Counted from the stretch's first letter, positions 42,101-51,403 are shown. The stretch is DNA of 52,609 bases from Spirochaetaceae bacterium (GCA_026418115.1 JAOABY010000010.1:1-52609), one strand, 5' to 3'. The notes: a model not told the origin generated them from the letters alone. Translations and numbers: made by a program.

Positions 42101-43324
42101 TCACTGACTGATGACTCGAACTGTCATCAATTCTCTGGAATCAGCAATATCGTTCACTGCTGTGCGCTCTGCTCTCTCACCATGTTGCAGCAGCAATCCA
42201 CCGGCCAGGGCGGTAATGGGAGCAACCATGACCAATCCAAAGCTGCCCACCATGGTATGCACGATTTCTGAAGCAACATAGATAGAATTCAGAATATTAG
42301 CCAGAGGAATCCCCTGAGCTATGAATGTCATGAGCAGTGCGGTATATCCACCTGTATAGGCCAGCAGCAGCGTGGTGGTCATGGTGCCTACAACATGTCG
42401 ACCAACCCTGAATCCTGACTGAATGAGATCCTTCCTGGATATGGCTGGATGTTTATGGACAATTTCCGTCATGGCGGATGCGATATCCATGGAGAGATCC
42501 ATGACTGCTCCGCTCGATGCGAGAAAGATCCCTGACATGAAAAGCTGGGGGAGAGAGAGTGTGTCAAATCCCATATAGAGCAGGGATTCGGCAAATGGTC
42601 TTACTGCTCCGTGAATTCTGAACGCCGAGGTAAAAATGATCGACAGCAGCGTGGTGACGATGACACCTCCCATCGAGCCAAGAAAGGAAACCATGCCATG
42701 CCTCGTGAACCCACCTACAAGAAAAATGATGACAAATGTCAGCAATGTTACGACGAACAATGTAATGAGCAGGGGATTCCAGCCATGCAGCATGAGCGGC
42801 AGGAGCACTTTGACAATCAGTGCCGCAGAAAACAGAAACGATACCATTGCCTTGAGCCCTGTCCAGCCGGCGAACCACAGGAGTGAGCCTGCAAAGAGCA
42901 CGAAGATGATGACAATGCCATCTATTCGATAATGATCCATCACATTTGCATACTGTACATCTGAGCGATCAGGAGACAGATCGAGCACCACAAAGGCAGT
43001 GTCACCCGGAGTGAACCATTTATCCAGTTCCTTTTTCCCCAGCAGATTGTTCCATGTGAAGAAATGCCTTCCTCTGAAAGGAGTATTCAGCAGCAAAAGT
43101 TCAATCTGCTGTGAACCATGTTTTGAAGGTCCGATTGTTTTCACAGTGGTGTTGTCTACCGAAATGATCCTTGCACGTGCCCACATGCTCATGCCTTTGG
43201 GATATATGGAATCGAAGCCGGTCGGCAGCAAGAACAACCCCAGACTGATCAGGCATACGGCCACTACAAACATCACATCCCTTTGTATATTCAGAGACAG
43301 ATCGCCTTGCAGTTTCCTTTTCAC
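42101..43324 (-). CDS. YibE/F family membrane protein
   Basis: A 407-residue protein with about eight predicted membrane helices, of the YibE/F family, whose members are putative multi-pass transporters of unknown substrate. A GTG at 43324 is the likely start (MKRKLQGDLSLNIQRDV). A first helix (VMFVVAVCLISLGLFLL) precedes an extracytoplasmic domain (45-130), then the YibE/F domain with IDGIVIIFVLFAGSLLW, the SSGAVMDLSMDIASAM block and GRHVVGTMTTTLLLAYTGG. It lies 74 nt after alkaline phosphatase. Confidence 0.88.
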   Translation of the reverse strand: MKRKLQGDLSLNIQRDVMFVVAVCLISLGLFLLPTGFDSIYPKGMSMWARARIISVDNTTVKTIGPSKHGSQQIELLLLNTPFRGRHFFTWNNLLGKKELDKWFTPGDTAFVVLDLSPDRSDVQYANVMDHYRIDGIVIIFVLFAGSLLWFAGWTGLKAMVSFLFSAALIVKVLLPLMLHGWNPLLITLFVVTLLTFVIIFLVGGFTRHGMVSFLGSMGGVIVTTLLSIIFTSAFRIHGAVRPFAESLLYMGFDTLSLPQLFMSGIFLASSGAVMDLSMDIASAMTEIVHKHPAISRKDLIQSGFRVGRHVVGTMTTTLLLAYTGGYTALLMTFIAQGIPLANILNSIYVASEIVHTMVGSFGLVMVAPITALAGGLLLQHGERAERTAVNDIADSRELMTVRVISQ

Positions 43325-43349
43325 TTCCCGCCCCCATGGAATCAGGAAT

Positions 43350-43375
43350 GGAGCGCAGCCTGTCCGCTGCGCTCC
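43350..43375 (-). terminator. Hairpin between alkaline phosphatase and the YibE/F gene
   Basis: A perfect 10-bp stem (GGAGCGCAGC at 43350-43359 with GCTGCGCTCC at 43366-43375) closes a 6-nt loop. It lies after the phosphatase stop. It has no T-run on the minus strand, so it may only partly stop transcription. Confidence 0.55.
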
Positions 43376-43398
43376 CCCATTTGATGATATATTTTTTA

Positions 43399-44844
43399 TT
43401 ACTGGATTCTGAGATTCATGATTGCCACCAACTTTCTGAACAGATCGGTGTTGTCGTAGTATCCTGCGAACATTTCCTGGCCGACACCTTTGGCAAACAC
43501 GGGGACGGGGACACCTGTGTGTGAGTAGCTAGTCCAGCCGATACCTGCCATCTGATTCAGAATCTGTGTCAGCTTGACGGTGAGTGGCTCATAGCCGCCA
43601 TACAGAAGGTACTCTTCTTCCTTGATCGAGCGCTCCACCTCATTTCCCATTGTGCGTTTGAATGCCCGCTCGATCTGTTCACGCTGTAGCTGACTGAGGC
43701 TATTCACATCAATGCCGAATGCCTGCCTGATGGCAGGAGCCAGATCTTCAAGTTTCGCCTTGTCCTTAGGAGTAGAAGCCTTGTAGGGATTGATCACTTT
43801 TTCATTGAACGCCACATAGGACATGGTCTGCGGTGCAATCTTGTCAAAGAAAGTCTCATAATGGGTACCGGCAAAACCAATTGCCATGCCACCTGTTTCA
43901 TGATCCCCCGTCACCAGTACAAGGGTTTCCTGAGGATGCTTTTCAGCAAACGAGAGCGCGACACGAACAGCCTCATCGAAGGCGAGCGTATCGCGAATGG
44001 CGCTCGCTGCATCATTGGCATGGCATGCCCAGTCGATCTTGCCGCCCTCCACGAAGATGAAGAAGCCTTCGGGACTGTTCTGCAGAAGTTCCACGCCTTT
44101 TCTGACGAAATCGGCGAGACCCAGTTCGCCGGGTTCTCTGTCTATGTCGTATTTCATGGCAGAAGAGTCCTGCAGCACCGGGCTGATGGCGATAACCTTG
44201 CCTGCTCCAGATTTGAGATTGTCGATTGCTGCCTTTGTATTTGCAATCGTGTACCCTCTTGCCGCCGCGAGCTCGTACACGCTGGTTTTATCTTTGTTCT
44301 TGCCAGTGGGCTGTACGAATCCGCCACCGCCGAAATAATCGAAATTGCTCGTGGTGAGCTGTACTGCGATTTCGTAATAGTTGCCTCGTGATGGCGACTT
44401 CGCGTACATAGATGCGGGAGTCGCATGATCGATCGAGACAGAGGATATGACACCGATTTTCCGTCCCTGCTCTTTCGCATATTCCGCTATGGTTTTGTAT
44501 GTCTTTGTCTTGCCGGGATCCATGTTGATCACGCCATTCAAGGTCTTGTTGCCTGATGCGAAGGCAGTTCCTGCCGAAGCAGAATCAGTGATCAGCGATC
44601 CGGCATCATAGGTTGTACAGAGGCCGGTAACCGGAAGCTGTGAAAATGCAAGACGCTTGACAGATACATCCCTGGAGCTCAGCGCATTCGCGAAAGCTTC
44701 CGTTGCCATGATCTGAGGCATGGCCAGACCGTCTCCGACAAAAAAGAACACGTACTTCGCAGTGCCTGCAGCGAATGCGCTGCCAGCCAAAGCCAGCAGC
44801 ATCAATGCTGCCAATACTCTCCTCAAGATAGCTCTGTGCTGCAT
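43399..44844 (-). CDS. phoA: Alkaline phosphatase
   Basis: An exported metal-dependent phosphomonoesterase, 481 residues, with a signal peptide (VLAALMLLALAGSAFA). The start at 44844 has AAGGAGG upstream. Active-site features are all visible: metal Asp in VGDGLAMPQ, nucleophile Ser in LITDSASAGTA, DHATPAS, the KIDWACHAND block, VTGDHETGG and the final His in YSHTGVPVPVF. It would act in the periplasm to release phosphate. No Pho box was recognised in the 219-nt divergent upstream region. Confidence 0.95.
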   Translation of the reverse strand: MQHRAILRRVLAALMLLALAGSAFAAGTAKYVFFFVGDGLAMPQIMATEAFANALSSRDVSVKRLAFSQLPVTGLCTTYDAGSLITDSASAGTAFASGNKTLNGVINMDPGKTKTYKTIAEYAKEQGRKIGVISSVSIDHATPASMYAKSPSRGNYYEIAVQLTTSNFDYFGGGGFVQPTGKNKDKTSVYELAAARGYTIANTKAAIDNLKSGAGKVIAISPVLQDSSAMKYDIDREPGELGLADFVRKGVELLQNSPEGFFIFVEGGKIDWACHANDAASAIRDTLAFDEAVRVALSFAEKHPQETLVLVTGDHETGGMAIGFAGTHYETFFDKIAPQTMSYVAFNEKVINPYKASTPKDKAKLEDLAPAIRQAFGIDVNSLSQLQREQIERAFKRTMGNEVERSIKEEEYLLYGGYEPLTVKLTQILNQMAGIGWTSYSHTGVPVPVFAKGVGQEMFAGYYDNTDLFRKLVAIMNLRIQ

Positions 44845-45063
44845 TTACAGCCCTCCTTGATAAAAGGTGGCTGCAGTATCCAGCCCGACTGCGAAACAAT
44901 TTTGAGAATTCAATGAACTTTCAATGAAAAAGAACATACTGGCCGCTTGAACCGAAGGGCACAATATGCCCCTCATTCTGCCTGACATGTGCCAGCCCTT
45001 GCTTTCCTCAGTATGAAGACGTACTATGTACACCAATAACGCATTCTGGAAGGTAGCACGCTC

Positions 45064-46389
45064 ATGACACTGGCTGAAAAACTGGCTGCGCTGGTACAGT
45101 TCAAGACTGTCTCATTCTTTGACGCGTCACTTGAAGACGACAGCCAGTTTGCGGGTTTGCTTGCCACTCTGCCAGAGCTCTTCCCTGTTCTTCATTCTCA
45201 TGCTGAGCGCATGGTCCTTGGAGACCGGGCAGTCCTGTACAGACTCGAAGGCAGCGATCCAACGCAGAAGCCTGTTGTGCTCTGTGCGCACTTTGATGTT
45301 GTGCCTGCTCAGGATACCCATCTCTGGGACGAAGAACCCTTTGGCGGAGCAGTCCGGGATGGCTATCTCTATGGGCGTGGTACCCAGGATATCAAAGTGC
45401 AGATGACCTGCCAGATGGAAGCGCTTGAACATCTGCTTGCATCTGGAAAGGTTTTCAGTCGCACGATCTATCTGGCCTATGGCGGAGATGAGGAGATTGG
45501 CGGAGTACGAGGAGCTGCACGCATCGCTGCATGGTTGGAAGCACAAGGCATTCGCGCTGCCATGCTGCTCGATGAAGGAAGCCCGGTTGCCGATGGCATC
45601 ATAGGGTTTGTCCAGCAGCCCCTGGCACTGATTGGTGTAGCGGAAAAGGGGTATATGGATGTAATTCTCGAGGCACGTGGCAAAGGTGGTCATGCTTCCA
45701 TGCCTCCTCACCATACTGCGCTTGGCGTACTCGCACGCGCCATCGTGGAGATAGAAGAGCATCCCTTCCCCGCAAAGCTTACCAGAACGACAAGGGAATT
45801 TCTTGATGCTCTTGCCAGGCTTTCCCGCTCTCCCTACCGGTTGATTTTCCGCTTCCGGAATCTGCTGGCGCCTCTCATTCTGCAGGCATTCACACGGATG
45901 CCTTCAACCAATGCTCTGATCAGAACCACCTGTGCTCCCACGATGGCATCGGCAAGCCAGAAGGAGAATGTGCTACCTGACATCGCACGTGCCGTCATCA
46001 ATGTCCGCATCATGCCGGGCGAGACATCACGGGAAGTGCTGGAAAGGCTCAATTCCCTGACCGCTCGGCATGGTGTGTCGGTGCATGTTTCAGCTCCCGA
46101 ATATGTCATAGAGCCATCGGCGGAATCGTCTACTTCTTCCGAAGGCTGGCGCATGCTCGTCCGGGCTCTGGCCATTTCGCACCCCGAAGCATCCGCGGTA
46201 CCTTTCCTGTTCACTGCAGGCACCGATACCAAGCACTACCACAAGATCGCCGATGATATCTATCGTTTCACACCACTGATACAGACACCTGCTGACCTCA
46301 ATGGGGTCCACAACATCAATGAGCGTGTCTCTCTGTCCAATCTCGAACGATGCATGCGTTTCTACATGAGCCTGCTTGAACAGTGCTGA
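45064..46389 (+). CDS. M20 family metallopeptidase (PM20D1/carboxypeptidase S-like)
   Basis: A 441-residue M20 peptidase. The ATG at 45064 has GGAAGG upstream, 11 nt away. Metal and catalytic residues are in VVLCAHFDVVPA (HxD), YGRGTQDIK (catalytic Asp/metal), YGGDEEIGG (Glu pair) and the late GTDTKHY His. The lid domain lies at about 190-330 (EKGYMDVILEARGKGGHASMP). No signal peptide is present, so it is cytoplasmic. It probably cleaves N-acyl or C-terminal residues from peptides. Confidence 0.92.
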   Translation: MTLAEKLAALVQFKTVSFFDASLEDDSQFAGLLATLPELFPVLHSHAERMVLGDRAVLYRLEGSDPTQKPVVLCAHFDVVPAQDTHLWDEEPFGGAVRDGYLYGRGTQDIKVQMTCQMEALEHLLASGKVFSRTIYLAYGGDEEIGGVRGAARIAAWLEAQGIRAAMLLDEGSPVADGIIGFVQQPLALIGVAEKGYMDVILEARGKGGHASMPPHHTALGVLARAIVEIEEHPFPAKLTRTTREFLDALARLSRSPYRLIFRFRNLLAPLILQAFTRMPSTNALIRTTCAPTMASASQKENVLPDIARAVINVRIMPGETSREVLERLNSLTARHGVSVHVSAPEYVIEPSAESSTSSEGWRMLVRALAISHPEASAVPFLFTAGTDTKHYHKIADDIYRFTPLIQTPADLNGVHNINERVSLSNLERCMRFYMSLLEQC

Positions 46390-46421
46390 AAGCATCCTCT
46401 GGAGCCTGCCGCCTCTCTAAG

Positions 46422-46450
46422 TTGCCGATCCGGCGCAGGCGTACTATATT
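46422..46450 (+). promoter_or_regulatory. Promoter of the DOMON gene, probably leaderless
   Basis: TTGCCG (46422-46427), exactly 17 nt, then TATATT (46445-46450). A start 7 nt after the -10 box falls on 46457, the A of the ATG. No ribosome binding site is present. Confidence 0.7.
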
Positions 46451-46456
46451 TTCAGT

Positions 46457-46999
46457 ATGAAAGTCAGAAGTACAGTAATGGTCGTGCTGTTCTTGGTGGC
46501 TTCAACCGCATTTGCGGTCGATGTGGATGGGAGGATTGGCACAGGCGAATATGCCAGGGAGGCGAGTTTCGACAACGGCAATTTCAAAGTTTTCTGGACC
46601 ATCGATCAGGACAGAATCTTCATGGCCCTCGATGTCAAGGCGAATGGATGGATTTCGATTGGTTTTGAGCCATCGAGAGTCATGGCAGATGCCGATATGA
46701 TTTTCGGCATGGTCCCACCATCAGGCCCAGTGGAAGCTATTGATGCATTTTCTACGGGAACCTTTGGGCCGCACCCGCCAGATGCAAATCTGGGCGGTAA
46801 AAATGACGTCTTGCAGTTCGCGGGAACCAGGAACGGGGACCGGATCATATTCGAGTTCGTCCGTCTGCTCGACACCGGCGACAGGTATGACAAGAAGATC
46901 CCAGCCACAGGCAAACTGAAGATTATCTGGGCGTATGGCCCGAACTTCACCTTTAGCGCAAAGCATCTCAAGGCTGGGGCGGAGACACTGGATCTGTAG
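46457..46999 (+). CDS. Exported DOMON-domain protein
   Basis: A 180-residue protein with a signal peptide (VMVVLFLVASTAFA) followed by one DOMON domain. The domain shows FKVFWTIDQDRIFMALDVKANGW-type strands, then WISIGFEPS and IIFEFVRLLDTGD, consistent with a haem- or sugar-binding beta sandwich. Sequence after the start gives a short mature protein without other domains. It stands alone between the M20 peptidase and the CRISPR locus, with its own promoter. Ligand is unknown; periplasmic redox or binding function is likely for the family. Confidence 0.85.
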   Translation: MKVRSTVMVVLFLVASTAFAVDVDGRIGTGEYAREASFDNGNFKVFWTIDQDRIFMALDVKANGWISIGFEPSRVMADADMIFGMVPPSGPVEAIDAFSTGTFGPHPPDANLGGKNDVLQFAGTRNGDRIIFEFVRLLDTGDRYDKKIPATGKLKIIWAYGPNFTFSAKHLKAGAETLDL

Positions 47000-47079
47000 A
47001 GACTGACTCTTAGGTTTCTGAAAGCTGTGGCCCATCGTACGAGATCGAGTATGCTTAAAATTTGAAATTGATACCAACT

Positions 47080-47173
47080 AAAAAAGAAGAGGCCGTCCCG
47101 TAGGGCGGCCTTCTTTCATCTGGTGGCTCCAAGAGCCGTGTTGGCGGGTGCTGATCCCATTTCTTGGTAAGCT
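47080..47173 (-). ncRNA. tracrRNA of the type II-C CRISPR-Cas9 system
   Basis: Minus-strand RNA of about 94 nt. From the predicted start (47173) it reads AGCTTACCAAGAAATGGG and continues as an anti-repeat to 47140; compared with the array repeat it has a substitution and small insertions (ATGGGATC for ATGAGATC, AGCACCCGCC for AGCCCGC). A nexus hairpin follows (GGCTC-TTG-GAGCC, 47137-47125), then a bulged terminator stem (47114-47086) and a run of six U (47085-47080). This order is the normal tracrRNA plan: anti-repeat, nexus, 3' hairpin. It pairs with the array transcript and guides RNase III processing and Cas9 loading. It lies divergent to cas9. Confidence 0.9.
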
Positions 47174-47189
47174 GATATCATGATAAAAT
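47161..47189 (+). promoter_or_regulatory. Candidate cas9 promoter, overlapping the tracrRNA promoter
   Basis: TAAAAT (47184-47189) has a poor TTCTTG (47161-47166) 17 nt upstream, within the anti-repeat sequence. The start would be near 47196. Its -10 box overlaps the tracrRNA -10 box by two bases. Confidence 0.35.
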
Positions 47190-47208
47190 GTGATGGAGAG
47201 TTCGTCAA
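47180..47208 (-). promoter_or_regulatory. Sigma-70 promoter of tracrRNA
   Basis: On the minus strand TTGACG (47208-47203) and TATCAT (47185-47180) are spaced by exactly 17 nt. The start near 47173 coincides with the first anti-repeat base. Confidence 0.8.
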
Positions 47209-47227
47209 GAATCATTTTATAAAATGG
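47183..47227. repeat. Inverted repeat and palindrome in the cas9 leader
   Basis: ATAAAATG (47183-47190) is repeated inverted as CATTTTAT (47213-47220), and the second copy is part of the 12-bp perfect palindrome ATTTTATAAAAT (47214-47225). The elements flank the tracrRNA -35 box and end at the cas9 ribosome binding site. Confidence 0.6.
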
Positions 47228-47235
47228 AGGCCTGT

Positions 47236-50200
47236 ATGGTGCGTTTTGCATTCGACATTGGAACGAATTCCATTGGCTGGGCTGTTCTGGAGCCAAACGA
47301 AGATGACTCCAAAGTAGAAATTCTTGACATGGGAGTCAGAATTTTCAGCGATGGCAGAGAACCGTCTAAATCAGGTCAGCCAGGTGAGCCACTCAATCAG
47401 ACTCGTCGCCAGAAGCGAATGATGCGAAGACAGCTTGAACGAAAAAAACGTCGCAAAAAGGCCATGTATAATTTTCTGATTCGCTCTGGGTATGCACCAG
47501 CAGACGCAGATGCGCATAACAAATGGGTAATGCTTGATCCCTACAGGCTCAGGGCTGAGGCGCTGATTCGGCCACTTGATAAACTGGAACTGGGAAGAGT
47601 CATGATGCAATTGGCTGCCCGAAGGGGTTTCAAATCGAACAGAAAAACTGATACTGGCAAGGATGCTTCAGAATACAAGCAAAAGATAAGTGCTTTCGAA
47701 CAGGAATTAGGAAACCGTACCCTTGGGCAGTACCTGTGGCAGAAAAAGCAGGCAATAGAAGCGTCATTCAGAAAGAGCAATGATTCTCAACCTGCCGTTG
47801 TCAATGAGAGAGTGAGGTTCAGACCTGGAACTTCCTACTATCCCAATAGAGCAATGTATGAATATGAATTTCATGCTATTCAGTCGGTCCAGGCGAATGC
47901 GCATCCGGATTTTGACTGGGGCAAGGCGTATAGGATTATTTTCTTCCAGCGCCCATTAAAAAGGCCTCAACGTGGTTACTGCACTTTTTTTGAAAATGAA
48001 TATCGCGCCTACCTTGCCCAGCCCTCAGCTCAAATCTTCAAAGCACTTCAGGATATCAATAATCTCGAGTACTCGATCGATCATCCTGTTGAACTTACTG
48101 CTGAACAGAAGAAGGTTATCTTTTCCTATCTTCAGCAGAAAGGCTCTATTTCGTTCAACAAGGTGCGCAGTCTGCTCGGGTTGCCAGATGAAGCTGTCTT
48201 TAATCTGGAAAAAGGCACCAAGGATAAGCTGGAAGGAAGTACCACCGATATTCAATTTGCAAAATATATTAAGCAATGGCTGAACATTGATCTAGCGGAC
48301 CGGGATACCCTCGTTGAGACCTTCATAGTTGAGGAAAATGAAGACTATATTCTAGAGGTCTTCAAGCGCTTCGGTATAACAGACACAGAAACAAAACAAG
48401 CCATTGAAAAAATAGACCTTATGGTCGGAGTCGGATCGCTTTCAGCGAGGTTCATGCGGGAATGTTCGGCCATAATGAGTGCTGAGTGGATAAAATATGA
48501 TAAAGCAGTAGAAAAAATGGGATTCCATCATTACGGCACCATGAAGAGCGACGTATACGAAAAACTCCCCTATTATGGCCAGGTATTGAAATATGCTACC
48601 ATTCCGCCTGCCAGATCGAACCAGCACAATCTTACTGGAGGTGCGGCAGAAGAAGCGCAATATGGGAAAATTTCCAACCCCACAGTGCATATTGCGTTGA
48701 ACCAATTGAGAAAACTGTGCAATAAGCTCATTGAAAAACATCATAATAAACCTGACGAAATAGTGGTTGAGGTGGCAACTGAACTCAAACTGGGCAGAGA
48801 GAAAATAAGACAGATCATTCAGGAACAGAACAAAAACAGAAAAGAAAATGAGGATATCAAGGCCGTAATAAGAAATATTCTACAGATCCCTGATGGAATT
48901 GAAATAAGCAGTACAGATGTGCTCAAGTTCCGTTTGTGGAAAGAGCTCGGCACTAATTCTGCAGCCAGACATTGCATGTATTGTGGCAATGTCATAAGCG
49001 CACATCAGCTTTTCAATGGAGAAGCGGAGATCGAGCATATCCTGCCCTTTTCCAGGACACTGCGCAACAATCGCAATAATCTGACGATAGCACACAAGAA
49101 ATGTAATGCAGCAAAGGGAAATAGAACGCCTTATGAGGCATTTGGCCATAGCCCGCCAGGTTATGCATGGAGCGAAATTGAAGCCCGTGTTATGGATGTT
49201 TTCAAATATAATTTTGCAAAGAAAAACAACTTCCTGAAAAAAGACCTGGAACAGGAATTAGCTGTAGATAGCAAATTTCTTGAAAGCCAGCTGACGGATA
49301 CTGCATTTATTGCCAAAGCAACCAGAGAATTCCTGGCCTGTCTCTATCCTTCAAGCAATGGGTTACCATCACCTGCGGTTCGAGTTGTTCCTGGCAGGCT
49401 GACCTCTCTGCTTCGCTCGAAATGGGGTCTGAATGATATTTTAAGCTCACAGTATGACGAAAAAAACAGAGCTGACCACAGACATCACGCTATTGATGCG
49501 CTGGTAATCGGGCTTACGACTAGAAGCATCCTGCAGCGATTTGCAACCGCAAATGCACGTGGCTATTCTGATCGGATTCTTCCTCCCCAGTTGCCCATCA
49601 ACAGATTGCAGCTGGAACAGAAATTGCAGAACATGCTGATTTCAATCAAGCCTGAGCATGGGCTCGGCGGCGGCCTGTTTGATGAGACTGCATATGGGTT
49701 TGATTATTCACCTGAGGATCCAGATAACAAGCCAAAGGAATTCTTTGTCCGCAAGCCAGTAGAATCGCTTACATGGAATATCATCGATGCAGATCTCATA
49801 GTAAGCCCGCAGACTCGTTCGAGAATCAATGCATTCCTTAATGAACGTAACCTGAACTCTAAAAATTCTAATAATGACAACAAGAAACTTGCGACGGCAA
49901 TGCAGGAATTCAGTTCTCTGACAGGAATCAAGGCTGTACGAATCAGAGCCAAGAATTCAGAAGGTTACAAACTGCTTCTCCCTGGCAGAAATGGCAGGAG
50001 AGGTCACAAGGCATATCCCCAAGGTGATATCCTGTTTGTTGATATCTGGAGAATTCCACAAAAAGGGGGCAAGGAATATTCATTCAAGGGAGTATATGTA
50101 TGCAGAGCTGATGTTCACACGCAGAAGGGCGAATTTCATACAGAACGACCTCACCCGGCAGCAAAATTCATGATGAGATTATTCAAGAACGATATATTGG

Positions 50201-50469
50201 CACTGGAATTCCCTGATAGAACAGTATTAGCAAGGATCGCAGGTTTTAGTACAACAAATGACAGAATCGACCTGCGCCCCTTGCATGCCAGTGGTGATAT
50301 CAAAACCTGGATCGAACAGACCAACAGCAGATATCGGGACCCCTTCTGGAAGCCAATCAATTCATTGCAGAACTTCATATCTCTTGATGTTCTTGTAAAG
50401 AAAAACAAAGACATGCAGATAAAACATGTGCATATAAGTATAGATGGTAGGCTAATATGCCGAAAATAG
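47236..50469 (+). CDS. cas9: CRISPR-associated endonuclease Cas9, type II-C
   Basis: RNA-guided DNA endonuclease of 1077 residues, the compact type II-C size. The ATG at 47236 is preferred over 47224 because GGAGG (47226-47230) sits inside the longer frame, 5 nt before it. RuvC-I has the catalytic Asp7 in FDIGTNSIGWAVLE. The Arg-rich bridge helix is TRRQKRMMRRQLERKKRRKK. RuvC-II carries Glu in EIVVEVATELK (about 510). The HNH domain (about 578-635) has CMYCGN, EIEHILPFSRT (catalytic His) and NNLTIAHKKCNAAKGN. RuvC-III has DHRHHAIDALVIGL (about 750). The PAM-interacting domain is the last 250 residues. All catalytic residues are present, so it should be active. Confidence 0.98.
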   Translation: MVRFAFDIGTNSIGWAVLEPNEDDSKVEILDMGVRIFSDGREPSKSGQPGEPLNQTRRQKRMMRRQLERKKRRKKAMYNFLIRSGYAPADADAHNKWVMLDPYRLRAEALIRPLDKLELGRVMMQLAARRGFKSNRKTDTGKDASEYKQKISAFEQELGNRTLGQYLWQKKQAIEASFRKSNDSQPAVVNERVRFRPGTSYYPNRAMYEYEFHAIQSVQANAHPDFDWGKAYRIIFFQRPLKRPQRGYCTFFENEYRAYLAQPSAQIFKALQDINNLEYSIDHPVELTAEQKKVIFSYLQQKGSISFNKVRSLLGLPDEAVFNLEKGTKDKLEGSTTDIQFAKYIKQWLNIDLADRDTLVETFIVEENEDYILEVFKRFGITDTETKQAIEKIDLMVGVGSLSARFMRECSAIMSAEWIKYDKAVEKMGFHHYGTMKSDVYEKLPYYGQVLKYATIPPARSNQHNLTGGAAEEAQYGKISNPTVHIALNQLRKLCNKLIEKHHNKPDEIVVEVATELKLGREKIRQIIQEQNKNRKENEDIKAVIRNILQIPDGIEISSTDVLKFRLWKELGTNSAARHCMYCGNVISAHQLFNGEAEIEHILPFSRTLRNNRNNLTIAHKKCNAAKGNRTPYEAFGHSPPGYAWSEIEARVMDVFKYNFAKKNNFLKKDLEQELAVDSKFLESQLTDTAFIAKATREFLACLYPSSNGLPSPAVRVVPGRLTSLLRSKWGLNDILSSQYDEKNRADHRHHAIDALVIGLTTRSILQRFATANARGYSDRILPPQLPINRLQLEQKLQNMLISIKPEHGLGGGLFDETAYGFDYSPEDPDNKPKEFFVRKPVESLTWNIIDADLIVSPQTRSRINAFLNERNLNSKNSNNDNKKLATAMQEFSSLTGIKAVRIRAKNSEGYKLLLPGRNGRRGHKAYPQGDILFVDIWRIPQKGGKEYSFKGVYVCRADVHTQKGEFHTERPHPAAKFMMRLFKNDILALEFPDRTVLARIAGFSTTNDRIDLRPLHASGDIKTWIEQTNSRYRDPFWKPINSLQNFISLDVLVKKNKDMQIKHVHISIDGRLICRK

Positions 50470-50473
50470 AAAT

Positions 50474-51403
50474 GTGATTGGTGGCGTTGTCGAGATTGCT
50501 GAATCAGATCGCTGCCTCAGGACTGAGCGTGGTTTTCTGGTCGTAGAATCGACAGGAAAGGATCGCTCAGTCCTTGCACAAATAGATTATGATCAATTTG
50601 ATGCTCTTATCTGTTCCAACACAGGTTTTCTGATAACCGGTCCTCTTCTGGCAATGCTGGCCGAGAAGAATAAATTCTTTATTGTATGTGGCCGCAATTA
50701 CAATCCTTTGGCTGTTTTAGTCCCGCTGAGCGATAATTTTGAAAGTATTCGAAGAATACAAAGTCAGTTGCATGCCAGCCTGCCTTTAAAGAAAAGATTA
50801 TGGCAGAAACTGGTTCAGGAAAAACTGAGAAATCAGGCAGCCCTACTCTTTTCAATCGGAAAGGAAGAGACCGCTACTAAAATTGAACATCTGGCATTCA
50901 AGGTTCTTTCGGGCGACTCGGATAACAAGGAGGCATACGCTGCAAGGTTGTATTGGCCTGCTCTCTTTGGCAACACCTTTTTACGTTCCAATGAAGAGGA
51001 TCCTGTTAATGCATTTCTGAATTATGGATATGCTATTCTGAGGAGTTGCATCTGCAGAGCGATTGTCGGGTACGGTCTTCTGACGATGTTTGGCGTGCAT
51101 CATGCAAATCTTAGAAACTATTTTGCTTTAGCTGATGATATTCTGGAGCCTTTTCGCCCTCTAGTAGACCGTTGTGTCTATAGTCTTATTCAAACAGGTA
51201 AATCAAACCTTGATCCGGATGCAAAAAGGATCTTATGCAGCCTGTTGATTCAGGATGTAGCTATGGAAGGCCAAACCATGCCGTTGACCAATGCAATACG
51301 GCACACTGTAGGAACACTGGTTTTATCATATGAGCAGAAGAAGGTATTGCTATGCCTTCCCGGAATCATGGACAGAAAGCCAAGACTCATGAAGAATTCC
51401 TAA
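50474..51403 (+). CDS. cas1: CRISPR-associated integrase Cas1
   Basis: Spacer-integrase subunit, 309 residues. It starts with GTG at 50474, 4 nt after the cas9 stop, without a clear ribosome binding site, so it is likely translated by coupling. The N-terminal beta domain (GGVVEIAESDRCLRTERGFL) precedes the helical catalytic domain, with Glu in NKEAYAARLYWPALFG, His in TMFGVHHANLRNYF and Asp/Glu in ADDILEPFRPLVD. These are the expected metal ligands. With Cas2 it inserts new 30-bp spacers. Confidence 0.96.
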   Translation: MIGGVVEIAESDRCLRTERGFLVVESTGKDRSVLAQIDYDQFDALICSNTGFLITGPLLAMLAEKNKFFIVCGRNYNPLAVLVPLSDNFESIRRIQSQLHASLPLKKRLWQKLVQEKLRNQAALLFSIGKEETATKIEHLAFKVLSGDSDNKEAYAARLYWPALFGNTFLRSNEEDPVNAFLNYGYAILRSCICRAIVGYGLLTMFGVHHANLRNYFALADDILEPFRPLVDRCVYSLIQTGKSNLDPDAKRILCSLLIQDVAMEGQTMPLTNAIRHTVGTLVLSYEQKKVLLCLPGIMDRKPRLMKNS

